Origin: Undaria pinnatifida
Lineage: Eukaryota; Sar; Phaeophyceae; Laminariales; Alariaceae
Assembly (NCBI GenBank): GCA_012845835.1
Contig: JABAKD010000015.1
Coordinates: 9,797,967-9,861,966, forward strand
Direction: 5' to 3'
DNA length: 64,000 nt
The position numbers and the translations under genes were made by a program. Under the pieces are notes generated by a model, which was given only the letters and a program-made list of their open reading frames with translations, had not been told where the DNA came from and ran no database searches. How positions within the stretch are numbered: the stretch's first letter is position 1; each line of letters starts with the position of its first letter. Shown here one piece after another: positions 43,086 to 54,800 of the stretch.

Positions 43086-43114
43086 GTTTTCTCGTTACTC
43101 CCTAGTCTACCAAA

Positions 43115-43462
43115 CTATTCTATGTCACATACGTCTAATTTCCTCATCTCCTCTAACGCATCCCGTTCCTCCTTGTATATGTCACATTCTCCTACTATGT
43201 GAGTCCTACTCTCTATTGTTGTGCCACACGGGCACATATTTGTAGCCACGTCCTCCTTCTGACTACTGGTATATCTCTTTCTTCTCTCTGGTAGGTCTAC
43301 GTCCCCTACACGAAATCGCAGCTTTTCCGCGTACAGTGGGGGGGGATATATAAGGCGGTATAGTGTACCAAGGTTTTTGACCGCCCTATTGGGCTTTTGG
43401 TGATATCCCAATAAGGCGGTAACCGCCCTATTGAGTGCATATAGCCTTTTAAGGTACAGCAC
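43115..43462 (-). pseudogene. 3' fragment of a non-LTR retrotransposon (LINE) reverse transcriptase ORF
   Basis: A 115-residue open stretch with LRFRVGDVDLPERRKRY, then a zinc-knuckle-like CPCGTTIESRTHIVGECDIY followed by KEERDALEEMRKL. Many LINE ORF2 proteins end in C-x-C-G...E(T/S)..H....C..Y...R, so this is the C-terminal tail. The polymerase core is missing, which fits 5' truncation on insertion. It lies next to the transposase remnant and a SINE-like copy. Confidence 0.6.
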
Positions 43463-43832
43463 AGAGTGCCTCTGATCCAGAAGATGACCCAGAGGGCCTC
43501 ACGAAGAGGGATATCATACGTGTGCTCTGAGAAGGAAGGTACAGCGTTGCAGCAGTACCAGTGCTGAACCAAGTAAATATGTGTGGTGTCAAATACACAC
43601 CAAAACACAGCAAAGCAGACGGGTGCACACACACTTTGCATGTTGAGAAGTATAATATTATTTGAGCTGCGGGCGACAGAGCCCGCCGAAGACACCCTCC
43701 ACCCAGAAAAGATTTATACTGCCGTATTGTTGTTGTACGGAGAGGACTCTTTGCTTTGCTACACACTAACAACAGAGCTCCAACCTATTTTACGGCACTG
43801 CAGTACTGCACTGACTACAGTACTGTACTGCA

Positions 43833-45690
43833 CTACAGTCCTCCGCTGTGCCCCCCCCCTTGGCCTTGTTGAGGCTCACAAAATTGCCTCATGTCTGCCT
43901 GCTGCACTGGCTTAGAGGCATGCGCTTTGATGAACGACATCCTGGCCTTCTGCAGATTGGAGGCATCGCCATTGCCGCACGCCTCCGCTGCGCTCTCCAG
44001 AGAAACGAAGTGCGACGAAAGTTCCACGTAGGCCGGGGGGGCACCGCCCCCGTGCCCCGTCGTATCATCATCGCTGTCTTCGATCTCTTCAGCATTCACC
44101 TTGTTGACGTGGGTGCCTTTCAGCGCTTCCGTCATCTCGTCTACCGCATCGAGTTGCATAGCCTCTATGACACCCTTCTGGTCCTCCACTGTCGCCCAAA
44201 CCTCAGCCGCCTCGATGGCCTCTTCGCCGGCAGGCAGTCCCAGGGTGATACCCAGGTTCGCCAACACGTCGATCATCTCATTGTGGGTCACGGGGGATCC
44301 CTCCTTCTCGGCTTGGTGCACACGCATGCTCAACTTGTTTAGAGCCCCAGCGAGCGCCGCTACCTCACTGCTGCCAACTTGCCCAACCTTCCCATGCGTA
44401 GCCGTGAGATCAGCCTCCATATCCACCGGAAGCGTCTTGGCTTTGACCCAGCACCTGGGTAGTGAACGGGTCAACATGAAACGCAGCGACCGTGGTGCAG
44501 CGGGAGAAAGTGTACGCTTCAAAAGCAGCAACACAACAAGCGATCAATTTACCGAAGTGAAATAACGAGCACACTACTGGGGGGGTTACAATGAACAATT
44601 TCGATGGTTTTCTCTACTGATACAGCACCAATACGACACTTTTTACACGATCGCGCTGTAACACGCTACCGATACGAGTTCATATGCAACACTGTGTTGG
44701 AAAAATAGCATCGACCATACCTTGCGATGGTCGCTGCCGAGACACCGCCCCACGCTGCCTTCATGAGCTCCGCGGCGTCTCGGACATGGGGGTGATTACC
44801 CTCACCCAACCCCGCTGCGCCGGCCGCCATCTTGCGCTGTTTGGCCTGAGCACGCAGGGTCGCAGCCACCCCCATGGTTGACACCTTCATGTCGAGCAGC
44901 TCCCTCCGGTAGTTCAGCTTGGTGCTTCCCATGTCCATGGGCTGGTGCACGCTAGTGCAGTTGGGCGGGTACGTCACCACCTTCACCTGCCCCTTGCTGT
45001 CTTCCAGGTCCTCGTGTGATGAGCACCCGTCCATGAGTAGCAGCACTGGCAGAGTAGTCCAGCGCCGAATGACCGGCAGGAAGACCTCCTTCCACCACTT
45101 GCGGAACGTGATAGAGTCTGACCATGCGTTGGCCTGCGAGAATTACTTGAGAGGGCAAGGTGCGATCTTTAAGCAGCGCGGGTTTTTCGCCTTGCCGATG
45201 ATCGCCATGTCCACCTTGGCAGTGCCGTCTGCATTGGTGCACATGAACGCAGACAGGTGATCCTTGTAGTGCATGTCCTTCGTCCCCCTCGCCGTCTTCC
45301 GATCCTCCTTGCATGAAAGGTACGTGCGCTGGGGCATAATCTTGTACTGGATGCCTGTCTCGTCGACGTTGAAGATGTTTCCCTTCCGGTAGTTCCTGCA
45401 CTCCTCACGAATCGCTCTCATGTCCTCTGCGATACGCTCGTGGTTGACGCTGCCTCACCGTGAAGAACTTTGCTGTTCAGTCCGTTGCGCTTCACGAAGT
45501 TCTTCATCCACGTTTCACCCGCCTTGAACGCCGAAAGCTTCTCCTTGAGGTCTGCAGAAGTTGCGGACGCATCGAGAAAGGTTGCCCTAAAGGAACGACC
45601 GAACGACTGGATGACGGCACGCGTAACCGGGATCTTGCCCTCCCTCGCCTTCTCGAACAGATCCAGTACGAATGCATCCACCTGCAAAAT
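43833..45690 (-). pseudogene. Decayed pogo/Tigger-like (Tc1-mariner superfamily) DDE transposase with CENP-B-type HTH
   Basis: Cut-and-paste transposase remnant in two exons (45690-44721 and 44454-43833), joined in phase to read IARCWVKAKTLP. The N-terminal part (VDAFVLDLFEKAREGKIPVT to WMKNFVKRN) fits the CENP-B HTH domain of pogo relatives. The DDE_1 catalytic Asp residues stand in FNVDETG, LLMDGCSSHE and VHQPMDMG. Two lesions break it: a frameshift after VLHGEAAS near 45440, where the frame shifts into VNHERIAEDM, and an in-frame stop after APCPLK near 45147, just before FSQANAWSD. The C-terminal exon is acidic and ends in a Gln/Gly stretch. The true N terminus lies in an unseen upstream exon. 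Inverted tracts rich in TACAGTACTG near 43790-43845 and 45970-46000 may mark its ends, but this is unproven. Confidence 0.85.
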
Positions 45691-46462
45691 CGAGAAAGTA
45701 CAGCATTCAGAAGGGGGTACAGTATCAGATTCTGTATCCGGTACATATTACAGCAGTAACGGAAGGAGCTCTTGCAAGTGTGTGCTTCGCCAGTACACTA
45801 CTGGTACAGTACTGCACTGCTGTACGTAAAAACCAGAACCACGATACAAGTACTGTACTGCCGTGCTGTGTCGAAAGCTACAATAAATATATATGTACAA
45901 CGCGCACAGTCACACAGTACAGCACTGCTGTACCAAAAATATATCTTCGCAAAAAAGGTTCAAAGTACAACACGAGCTACAGTACTGTACAGCATTACGG
46001 AACAGCAATTACAAATCGCCCACCAGCAACTGCTGCACGCTGTTGTCCAGGCTGCACACTACATTGGAGTCGTTCAGGATGCACACAGCATTCAAGTACA
46101 TGTAACTAAAAAAACGTTCGAGGGACATATTGCACGTACGATTTGGGAACTTGTTTACGCACCTCAGGAAATCCCGCGCTGCGGTTGCTCTTGCAGGAGC
46201 TGGCCTTAGTCGAAGCTGATGCGACCAGCTTTTAAACTTGAATTTTGGAAAAAAAAACGCTGAAAAGCGCTGTTTCAGACATCCGAGCCCGCTCAGCCGT
46301 CCGGAGAGGAGAATGTCGTAAATTTAGTATAGAAAACGAAAAAAATGGAGGTCTCTCAGGGCCTCTCAGGAAATCGATATTTGTAAGTCGTTGTGTGTAT
46401 TTTACGTTGGTGAATGAATCTCATCCCTATCAAGTCAATGATGCAAATCAGAATCCTCCCGA

Positions 46463-46846
46463 GTGCATGCTCGTGCGCGCAGGGACTTTGTCTCGCGTAA
46501 TAAAATGAATAAGCGGAAAGCGCAAGAGCTTGAGTTGAAAAAAAATCGATGCAAATCGACTTTCTTAAAAAGCAGGAGAGTTGGGAATGGTGAACCTTAG
46601 CGCGATAAAAATGAAGGCACGTATCGAGGGGTGCAGGGGAGACACCTGTGACCGCGGCTTGTCCAGGAGGACCCTGAGGGTAAACCTCTGACGAGTTGAG
46701 CTGGCACGCAAAAAGCGATGATTAAAAATATATACCAGGTACGAGATATGTATCGTGCTCGCGCAATATCCTAATATTGTGATATCCTGTCAGTTGTCTC
46801 TCCTTCTCGAGAATGACGCGAGCTCGTGCCGAGCGGAGCAGCACGC
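46463..46846. repeat. Dispersed ~380-bp repeat, copy 1
   Basis: Begins GTGCATGCTCGTGCGCGCAG and ends near TGCCGAGCGGAGCAGCACG. It corresponds along its whole length to 47699-48075, as a direct repeat about 1.2 kb away, with many substitutions. It has no ORF of note. Between the copies lies the intact MITE. Confidence 0.75.
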
Positions 46847-46971
46847 CCAGACGAGCGCGCCTGTGGGTGTCAGTGCAGGCGGGGGTGTTGGTGCCCGGAA
46901 CCAAAGGCTTTCATTTCGTAGTGTGGCCGGCGTGGACACGTGTCACGCCGCCACCACCTGAGGGCATACAG

Positions 46972-47150
46972 AGTACAGGACACCCAGTAAGAAACAGAGT
47001 AATAAGGAAGTCTCAGGCCGAAAATTACAGGAAAATAAGAAATCGGGGATCCTTTATACCTGGTACTGAAGTTCAGTATAACGCACCCTTTCTCACATAT
47101 GAAATCTAGCCTGAGCCAGCAGTCCTGTTTCTTATTAGGTGTCCTGTACT
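46972..47150. mobile_element. MITE with 26-bp terminal inverted repeats
   Basis: The left end AGTACAGGACACCCAGTAAG is mirrored at 47125-47150, with only a couple of mismatches over 26 bp. The 179-bp element has no ORF. Internal landmarks are ATACCTGGTACTGAAGTTC and GAAATCTAGCCTGAGCC. The class fits a non-autonomous DNA transposon. The autonomous partner is unknown; the nearby pogo-like remnant is a candidate by proximity only. Confidence 0.85.
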
Positions 47151-47698
47151 GTACTGAACACTACATAGCTACATATGGCGGGACAAAGCTCCTTCGGGTA
47201 GGCCAGGGGTCGAGGGTGGGGTTTGGTGTGGAATTTTGCGTAGAGTTGTGGGCGTATAGAAAAATGTATGTTTTGATTATACTGAAAGCACACGGGGGGA
47301 CGGGGGACACGCGGCACTCCCCGACTCCCTTACTGAAACCCTGTCGCTTGTATAACGTCGTGGAGAAGGCGGCTCACATGCTACTATATTGATAAGGGTG
47401 CTGTGTACTTCCCGGTACATGATACCGGCCCACACGCGCCAGCTATGAATTAATGCATATATTAAGAAAAAGTCAATTTGACGTCGACCCTCAAATTCTT
47501 ATTTTGGTCGCCGCCAGTGAGCACAGGCTGTGACTAGCTTATATATGGGGTTTGGCATGGCACCCGATCGGAACACCGTTTCTTTTATTCGGTCCAGTTT
47601 CTAATTTGTCGTGAGTCTGTTTCTCATTACCGAATTTCTTGACAGCGGGTGCCTACTATTAATAAGTCGACGATACAGGTTCGATTCCTGCCTATGTA

Positions 47699-48075
47699 GT
47701 GCATGCTCGTTCTCGTAGGGACTTTTTCTTGCGTAAAAAAAATGGCGAACGCAAAGCGCGAGAGCGTGAGTTGGCAAAAATCGATGAAAAATCGGCAAGC
47801 ATAAAAAAGCTGAAAAGCGGGCATGCCGAACCCCTACGCGCGATAAAAGTGGAGGCACGTACCGGAGGGGAGAAAGGAAGACAACTGTCACCACGGCTTG
47901 TCCAGAAGGAAGGTAAAACCTCTAACGAGTGGGTCTGGAAAGTAAAAAGCGATGATTAAAAATAGTTGCCTAGTATATGTATCGCGCTCGTGCAATACCC
48001 TGATATTCTGTTACCCTGTCAGTTGTCTCTCCTTCTCGAGAACGATGCAAGATCTTGCCGAGCGGAACAGCACCC
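47699..48075. repeat. Dispersed ~380-bp repeat, copy 2
   Basis: Direct-repeat partner of 46463-46846. Shared landmarks are AGCGATGATTAAAAATA and GTCAGTTGTCTCTCCTTCTC. Just before it, 47679-47689 reads GGTTCGATTCC, a perfect RNA polymerase III B-box, so a tRNA-derived SINE head is possible. No cloverleaf or A-box is convincing. A C-rich tract follows. Confidence 0.7.
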
Positions 48076-48690
48076 CCACCCCTCCCCCGAACTCCCCCCC
48101 CCTCCCTCTCCCTCCCTCCCCCTCCCTCTTCCTCCCCCCCCCCTCCCTCTCCCTCCCCCCCCCCTCCCTCTCCCTCCCCTCCCCTCTCTCTCCCCCCCCC
48201 CCCTCCCTCTCCCTCACCCCCCCTCCCTCTCCCTCCCCCCCCCTCCTGTTATTTTCCTTTTTAGCACCCCCGTGCGCCGCCACACGAGAATGCCGCCGCA
48301 CGCGATGCATCTGCCGCCGCGGCAAGGGGCTGGGCGCGAAGCGAGCCTTCCCGATTACGGGCCAACGAGGCTAAGCGGGCCGAGGCACGGGCTACAGCAG
48401 GGACAGGGGGGTGGGTAGGGGGTGGCGTCGAGGCGGGTCGGGGGGGGGGTGGGGGGGTGGATGCGTCAAGAGGGGGTGGAGGGCGAGGGGGTGGTGATAA
48501 TGATGCGCTCGCGAGAGGAGGCGGCGGGGGGAGCGATCGCGGGGGAAGGCACGCTCGGGGAGGACGGGGGAGGGGGGGGCGGGGTGAAGGCGCGGGGGTT
48601 GGCGGTAGCGGCGGGTCGGGGTTAAATTTTCCCTCTTCTGAGGAGGAGACGACGGGGCTACTCTCGGGGGGGGCAGGGGGGGTTCCTTCA

Positions 48691-48816
48691 ATGCATGTGG
48701 TTAAGCGGGACGGTCGCCGCGAGCCGGTGATGTTCGACAAGATCACGGCCCGAATCCGGAGGCTATGCTGGGGGCTGGACGAGCGATACATCGACCCGGT
48801 CCTCGTGGCCCAGAAG
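48691..48816 (+). CDS. RNR1: RNR1 exon 1 (ATP-cone start)
   Basis: [20 protein letters not shown] begins the allosteric ATP-cone. The ATG at 48691 is chosen because R1 proteins typically start M-x-V-x-KRDGR. The frame is open further upstream through a Gly-rich stretch, but that is G-tract composition. Donor GTACGACG, phase 0. Confidence 0.92.
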
Positions 48817-51800
48817 GTACGACGCCACCCCGGATGGTGGTTGATCATTGCCCCTCACCCCCCCCCTCCCTCCACCCCACGCGCCCGTCCCCTCCCCTCT
48901 CCCTCCTCCCCCCTCCCCCCCCCCTCTTCGTGTCCGCGACGCATGTGACGGAGCGGTGTACCCCCGGGGTCTGCCACTGCTTGTGCCCCCGGTGGCGCAG
49001 CGTGTCTTTTTCCTGGGGGTAAACGCTGAAAACTGCACTCGATTTAGGTAGTTAACTTGTGTGTCATCGGCTGATGGTTTGTTGGTATACGGTGGTCGTT
49101 GGCGACTGTTTCCGCACTTCGGTGCAGGTGTCGCTAGCCCCTCTCGCCTTCATTGTTCACTCCGGATTTAGGATATCCATTCTCGTTTTGTCCAAGTACC
49201 ATGATATGCCATGTCTAGTTGCGTACAACAATGGAAGCACCAGAATGCAAACCTTGCCGCCTTGCGTACCGCTCCCCTTGCCTTCTTGCCACGTACGCGT
49301 GGTACGACAGAGGTAGCACGCTATGGCTAAAACATGTTTTCTGAGTGACGGGAACCCTTAACGCCTTTACAGCCTGGAAATCCGTTTTCTGGGACAAGAA
49401 TACTTGGATTTAGTATAGGGAAGGGGATTTGGTGCTCTTAAGGGGTTACAACCCAAAACCGTCAGAATGTTAGTCTTGTTTTGCAACATGTTTTTCGTTT
49501 GCATGCCTAGGGCATGGGATTGGTCCATCGACTTGCTTTTTCATTTTTGATTCTCCCCACGGTTGGAGTTTACGCTTTTCTGGCCCGTTGGGCTCCTCGC
49601 GCGAGGAGATACCGGTTGGTCTGACTCCTTGTACGGGTATGTTTGTGTTTTGGGGGGCTAGGGAACAGAAGTTTTTTGGTCGGATTTTGCGCGAACGAAT
49701 GCCTTCGAAGTCATGTTTCGCGCGAGATATTGAGATCCTGATGTTAGGAGCTCCGAATTTCTTTTAGAATATGCTGCATCCCTACTGTGCGTGGGATGGC
49801 TTTTTCCTCTGAGTCAAATTGTAGGCGGGTTTTAGAGCTTACTCACATCAAGGGGTTAACCCCTTTAGAGCCCCCAAATCCCTCCACATACTAAATTCAA
49901 GTAATTTTTCCTCAACAGGGGTTTCCGGTTGTGAAGGCGTTACGAGCCTCAGAAAGAAAAGGGTGCGTCTCTACCGCACAATTAGTAGCATGTATCCGCT
50001 ACCCTTGCTTATATCTTTGCCTTTACCGGTGCCTTTACGCTCGCCGCTAGATATCGTGTTGCAGAGCAGGGAGGCTGATGGGTTGTACTTGCATCTGTCG
50101 TGGGTATGCGTAATGATAGGCACTACGTGCAATATATACGTGGTAGTCTTTCTTGGGTGGCAAGCGGTATAGTCGGTTTTTCCAGGCGCGAGTAGTGAGA
50201 CTTACGCACCAGTATGGACCTGGCACATCGTAGGCTGACTCCCGATTTCACTTTTATATGTTTCTGGTGGAGGCATGAATTGCGTCAGCTGTGATATATG
50301 CGTGTATCACCTTTTGGTTTGGTTGTGTTTTTCCGTGGGGTATCCCTCAGCTCCAGAGTGACTGGAGCCTGTCCTGTGACCACGGACTTGATTATGCGAG
50401 TTAATGTGAGAACCACACCAACAACAACTCGTGTCTTGAGGCTATTGACGTCACACAAGTGTGAAGTGTGGAGTGGAGGCCGGCTTGTTGTAGTTGCCGT
50501 CAAAGATGTCAGGATGCGGCACTTTGACCCCTTGACCGATATCAATTTTTCCAATAGTTTTACGTTGACTGACGTCAAACTACTAGGTTTTAGTGTGGAT
50601 TCACCCTTTGACCGACGTCTATTTTCCAATAAATTACCTTGACTGACGCCAAACTTCTAGGTTTTAGTGTGGAACGATTGGTTTGACACCCTTGACCGCT
50701 TGGCGTTTCCCCTTGACTGACCGTCTCCTATTACGTATTTGGTTGCCATCGTATCACGACGGGTTTTATTTTTAGTCCTTTCTCCTTCGTTGCGGCTATT
50801 GGACGATTGCAGAGCGATCAGTACCGCTGGGCGTGCGTGTCGTTGTATATATACCTAGCTAGGCCATGGAATTTTCGTTGGGGAGAACTTCATTTTTCTT
50901 CTAATCATATTTTGGGTGAGAGCTATACGAGGGCTCGTCAGAGTGACGAGCCTCAGAACAACTTGATGTGCCTCCTCCGTAGCGTGCGTCCAGGAAATAA
51001 AAAAACACCTCCACGCTTACTTTTGCGGTGGGTTATCCGATTTAAGAGCCCCTCGCAACAGACTGATGTGACCACTATTCTCTCTCCGTGCCGCTCTCAT
51101 CTCAGAGTGGCAATCGAATAGGCTTAAGTATAGGCGTCACAAGGCGTAACAATCCGATTTGACCGCTCTTAAGTCTGCGTTATATTATTTTTGACGCTAT
51201 TAAACAGGGTATGCCACTTTACCCCTTCCTCCGCGCATGCCACCATGATATGGTACACCATGAATAGATGTTTCAGGGCGTCTACAGCGGGGTGGCCCCG
51301 TGGGAGCTCGACACCCTCGCAGCAGAGACCCCTGTCTACATGAACACAGAGCATCCCCCCCCCACGCTCGGTTAGCGCCTCGAACACGCCGTAAACTGTA
51401 ATATCTATCCAGCTAGCCGCAGCGCTCGGCAATTATTCGCACACGACTGTAATACTTAACCCCAGCCAACCAGTAAACAGTCGGCGACTTTTAGTTGGCG
51501 ACAATTAATGACAGTCGGCCAACTCACAGCTCAATCTGTTGATCGTAACAGCCATGGCCACCTAGTCAATAATCGGCGACTTTCATTTGGCGACTATTAA
51601 TAACAATAGCAGTCGGCCAATTCAGCCCCACCTGTTGCTCGCACACACCATCAACAGGTGGTGCAGGGCATCTACAGCGGGGTGACCACCTGGGAGCTCG
51701 ACACCCTGGCGGCAGAGACGTGTGCCTACATGAACACAGAGCACCCTCACTACGCTAGACTAGCGGCGCGAATCTCTGTTTCGAATCTGCAGAGGGCCAC

Positions 51801-54800
51801 TAACCCTTCTTTCGCGGAGACCGTGGAGGAGCTGCACGCTTACGTGGACCCGAAGACGGGGCGGCAGGCGGGGTACATCAGCGATGAGGTAAGGGGAGGT
51901 GGGGCTGGGGGGGTAGTAGGGGGTATTTCATGCGTAGCCGTGGTCGTGTGACCATTGACCCTTACATTGCTACAATGCCGGGACGGAGTATGTCAGGTTT
52001 TCACCGATCAGGCAGACGTCGCATGCGCAAGCGCGAAGTGCGCAAGCGCGAAGCGCCGTGAGGCGTTTGGCGAGTCAACAGGAGGGAACGGGGGAGCGGG
52101 TGGGGGTGGGGGGGGGGGGGTTGTGGGCCCTACGGGGGGGCTTTGTGGGCTCTAAGACGGGGCGGCAGGCGGGGTATAAAATGAGGCGAGGTGGCCGGGG
52201 GTGTGGTGTTGGTTCTAGGGGGCTAGTGGCTGGCGTGCTAGTATTAGCGGGGATACTGCGCTGATCATGGTCGAGCCCACTGGTGGTGATCGCGAAAGCG
52301 GAACGTAAAATTAGGTGGTGTGTGACTTTACGTGGTGGGTGATAGCTGTGGTGGTGGTTGGGACGGTGGTGATGCAGGCTGGTGCTTCGAGAGGGAGATG
52401 GGGGGGGGGGGGCGGGCGGAGTACTTTTTTTTTTAATGCTTACGTGCCAGGTATTAATTTGTTTTTGTCAGTTTTCGTTTTGTTTGTTGCTGTGTTTTAC
52501 GTTTTTGTTTTGTTTTGTTTTCACAGTGGTGTGCCCGGTTTAATACCCTCCGGATTTTAAGACGTTTCGGGCGATAATAGAGTGTTTGCGAAAATACGTT
52601 TTTAAAAATTTACTTGCCTTCCGCTCAAAAAAGTAAATTGCCTTCCCACCGAGTTTTTGGTGTGTTTGCGCTAGCGGTAAACAAAATCCTGCAGGCGACG
52701 CCTCCGAAATTTAGAAGGGAAACGGGGATGTGCGCGATTGTAATATACGTACGAGTACATACAGCAGCAGCAGTATTATACGATATACGAGTACTCGCTG
52801 TACGTACTCCAGTCTCGAGCCTCTCGTTCCAGGTGCAGCATACCTGGTACACGGTATAATACATGCAAGCACCCAACAGACTACAAATCAGAGGTATGGG
52901 GGTCTGTCTATACGTACAGCAGCAGCAGCACGAGTTACTGCTGTATAGTACTATACGATACGAGTACTCGTTGTACGTACTCCAGTCTCGAGCCTCTCGT
53001 TTCAGGTGCAGCAGCACCTGGAACACGGTACATGCAAGCACCCAACAGACTACAAATCAGAGGTATGGCGGTCTGTCTCGCGCGTAAACACTCCTTGTGA
53101 GCAGGGACTACCTCATTACACGTGCGACAAGCAGAGCAACGCCTTCCTCATGCGACGGAAGGGAAGGCGAAGCGCAGTTTCCCCATGGAACGTGGACCTG
53201 TTATTGCGAAGCACCACCCTGCGAAGAATCCGCAGTGCACGCAGCGGTTTAGGGCGGAGGAGTTTCCGCTCCTCTGCCCTAAACCAAAAGTCATGCCACG
53301 CTTCAGTCGCGGTGATGTTGGAGAAGCGCGGTGGCTGCTGTCGCACAGATGGACCGATACGAGTCCTATCTTGCCAGATTCGGCACACGATAGCCGCAAT
53401 CAAGGCGCGTGGTGTCGCTCTCTGCGTTAAGGCTCCTCTCCGCGTGCGTTCGACTCCGCCAGCTGCGAGAAGTTCACCACAGCTTGCAGCAAGCGCTGAA
53501 CCCTTGGTCACGGACGCAGAGGGCAGCAACAGACGGTTCATCACCGGCCTGCTGCATATCTCTGATGTTACGCCTGCGCGTCGTGCTCAGGGTACTACCC
53601 TCTCCATCCTCCGTGCGTTCGTTGCTTGTGCTGCTGCTGTGCAAACAGCGGTGCTTGTCCTGTTTGTCCCGTGGTTGGGGCACTATTAGGCCCTTGCAGA
53701 GGCGTTCTGCCTCGGACAAATGCTCGGTGCGTTGTAGGCCAATAAAACAGAGAGACAAAAATTTACCGCAACTTTTGATCAAAACCTACCTTCGATGAAG
53801 TACATTTTTGCCTTTTTTTCAGAAATTTACCGCAAATCTTACCTTCGGGACAATTTTTGAACAAGTAAATTTCTAAAAACGCACTTTCGCAAACACACTA
53901 GTACCAGATAAGTTTGCTTTTCACGAAAAAAACTCCTTGGAATTCATATCGGATTTTTTTTTTCAGTGCTAAAATGTAAGACCTTTGTCATAGAAGAGAG
54001 AAAACCCCCTTCCCCCAAACCCCCAACCCTTACCCTTCTTATCGACGGCGACTGTGTTTTTGCGCCCTTGAAAAAAAAACGGAGTTATTTATTGGTATTT
54101 TTCTCGGCTAAAAACGGTCTGTTTCGCAATATCGTGCCGCCCCTACTCCCGCCGAACTTTGGTACCTGGTACATCAGAACCCGCGAGCAAATGATCGCTA
54201 TCCTAGGAGATAGATGGTGGCCACAGACGGGCCAAACAGGAAGAAGATAAGATAAGCGAATTGATTTACTATAATTTTTACCAGGTACGTTTGAAAGAAA
54301 CGCACTGGGCGGCCGAATGTTGGAGGTGTCTGAGTATGAGCGGTGCTCCGTTTCGAGAGGGATGCGTGGTCAATGGTCAAAGGCAAGCAAGGAACGAGTA
54401 CGCCCCCCCCCCTCCCCCCCCCTCCCCAACTTCCTTAGGCCCACCCCCACCCCTACCAACCTACTCCACTTTTCTGCTCCATGGCTTTTTTTGTTGCCTC
54501 GCTTGCAATGTCTCTTTCGCTTTTTATCTCGGCTGTAAAAACTTATCAGGTTCACGATATCGTGATGCGAAATCGCGACGTGATAGACGCGGAGGTTAAG
54601 CACGAGAGGGATTTCTCGTTCGACTTCTTCGGCTTTAAGGTGAGATGTGTTCCCTACTACTACTGTACAAACATTTTCAGACCTCAGACAGAACACTGGT
54701 ATGCCCAAAAAAACATGTTGCGAAACGAGAATGACGAAATTCCGACGATTTCATCAATGGATTAACCCCTTTACAACTGGAAACCCGTTTTGGGGGACAA

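Larger units (their letters stand above)
37910..43100. other. Intergenic stretch between the two host genes, left half
   Basis: No host gene supported. It contains a degenerate MITE copy (38444), a G-rich GTGCTAACG-type tract (about 38900-39250), a SINE-like head (39815), MITE pieces (41590) and G-C hairpin sequence near 42030. The promoters of both divergent genes should lie in or beside 37.9-48.6 kb, but I recognise no core promoter motif with confidence. Confidence 0.6.
45690..48690. other. Intergenic stretch upstream of RNR1
   Basis: Holds possible transposase upstream exon sequence near 46150-46210, the direct-repeat pair (46463, 47699), the intact MITE (46972), a B-box-like site (47679), a C-rich tract (48070-48260) and a G-rich tract (48410-48690). 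No other gene seen. Confidence 0.6.

Noticed and set aside
47640-47700. tRNA gene suggested by a perfect B-box (GGTTCGATTCC)
   Set aside because: I could not fold acceptor, D and anticodon arms around it. At best it is a tRNA-derived repeat head.
48011-48690. Upstream in-frame extension of RNR1 (Gly-rich) as its true N terminus
   Set aside because: The family begins at M-x-V-x-KRDGR and the extension is poly-G composition. A short non-conserved extension cannot be fully excluded.
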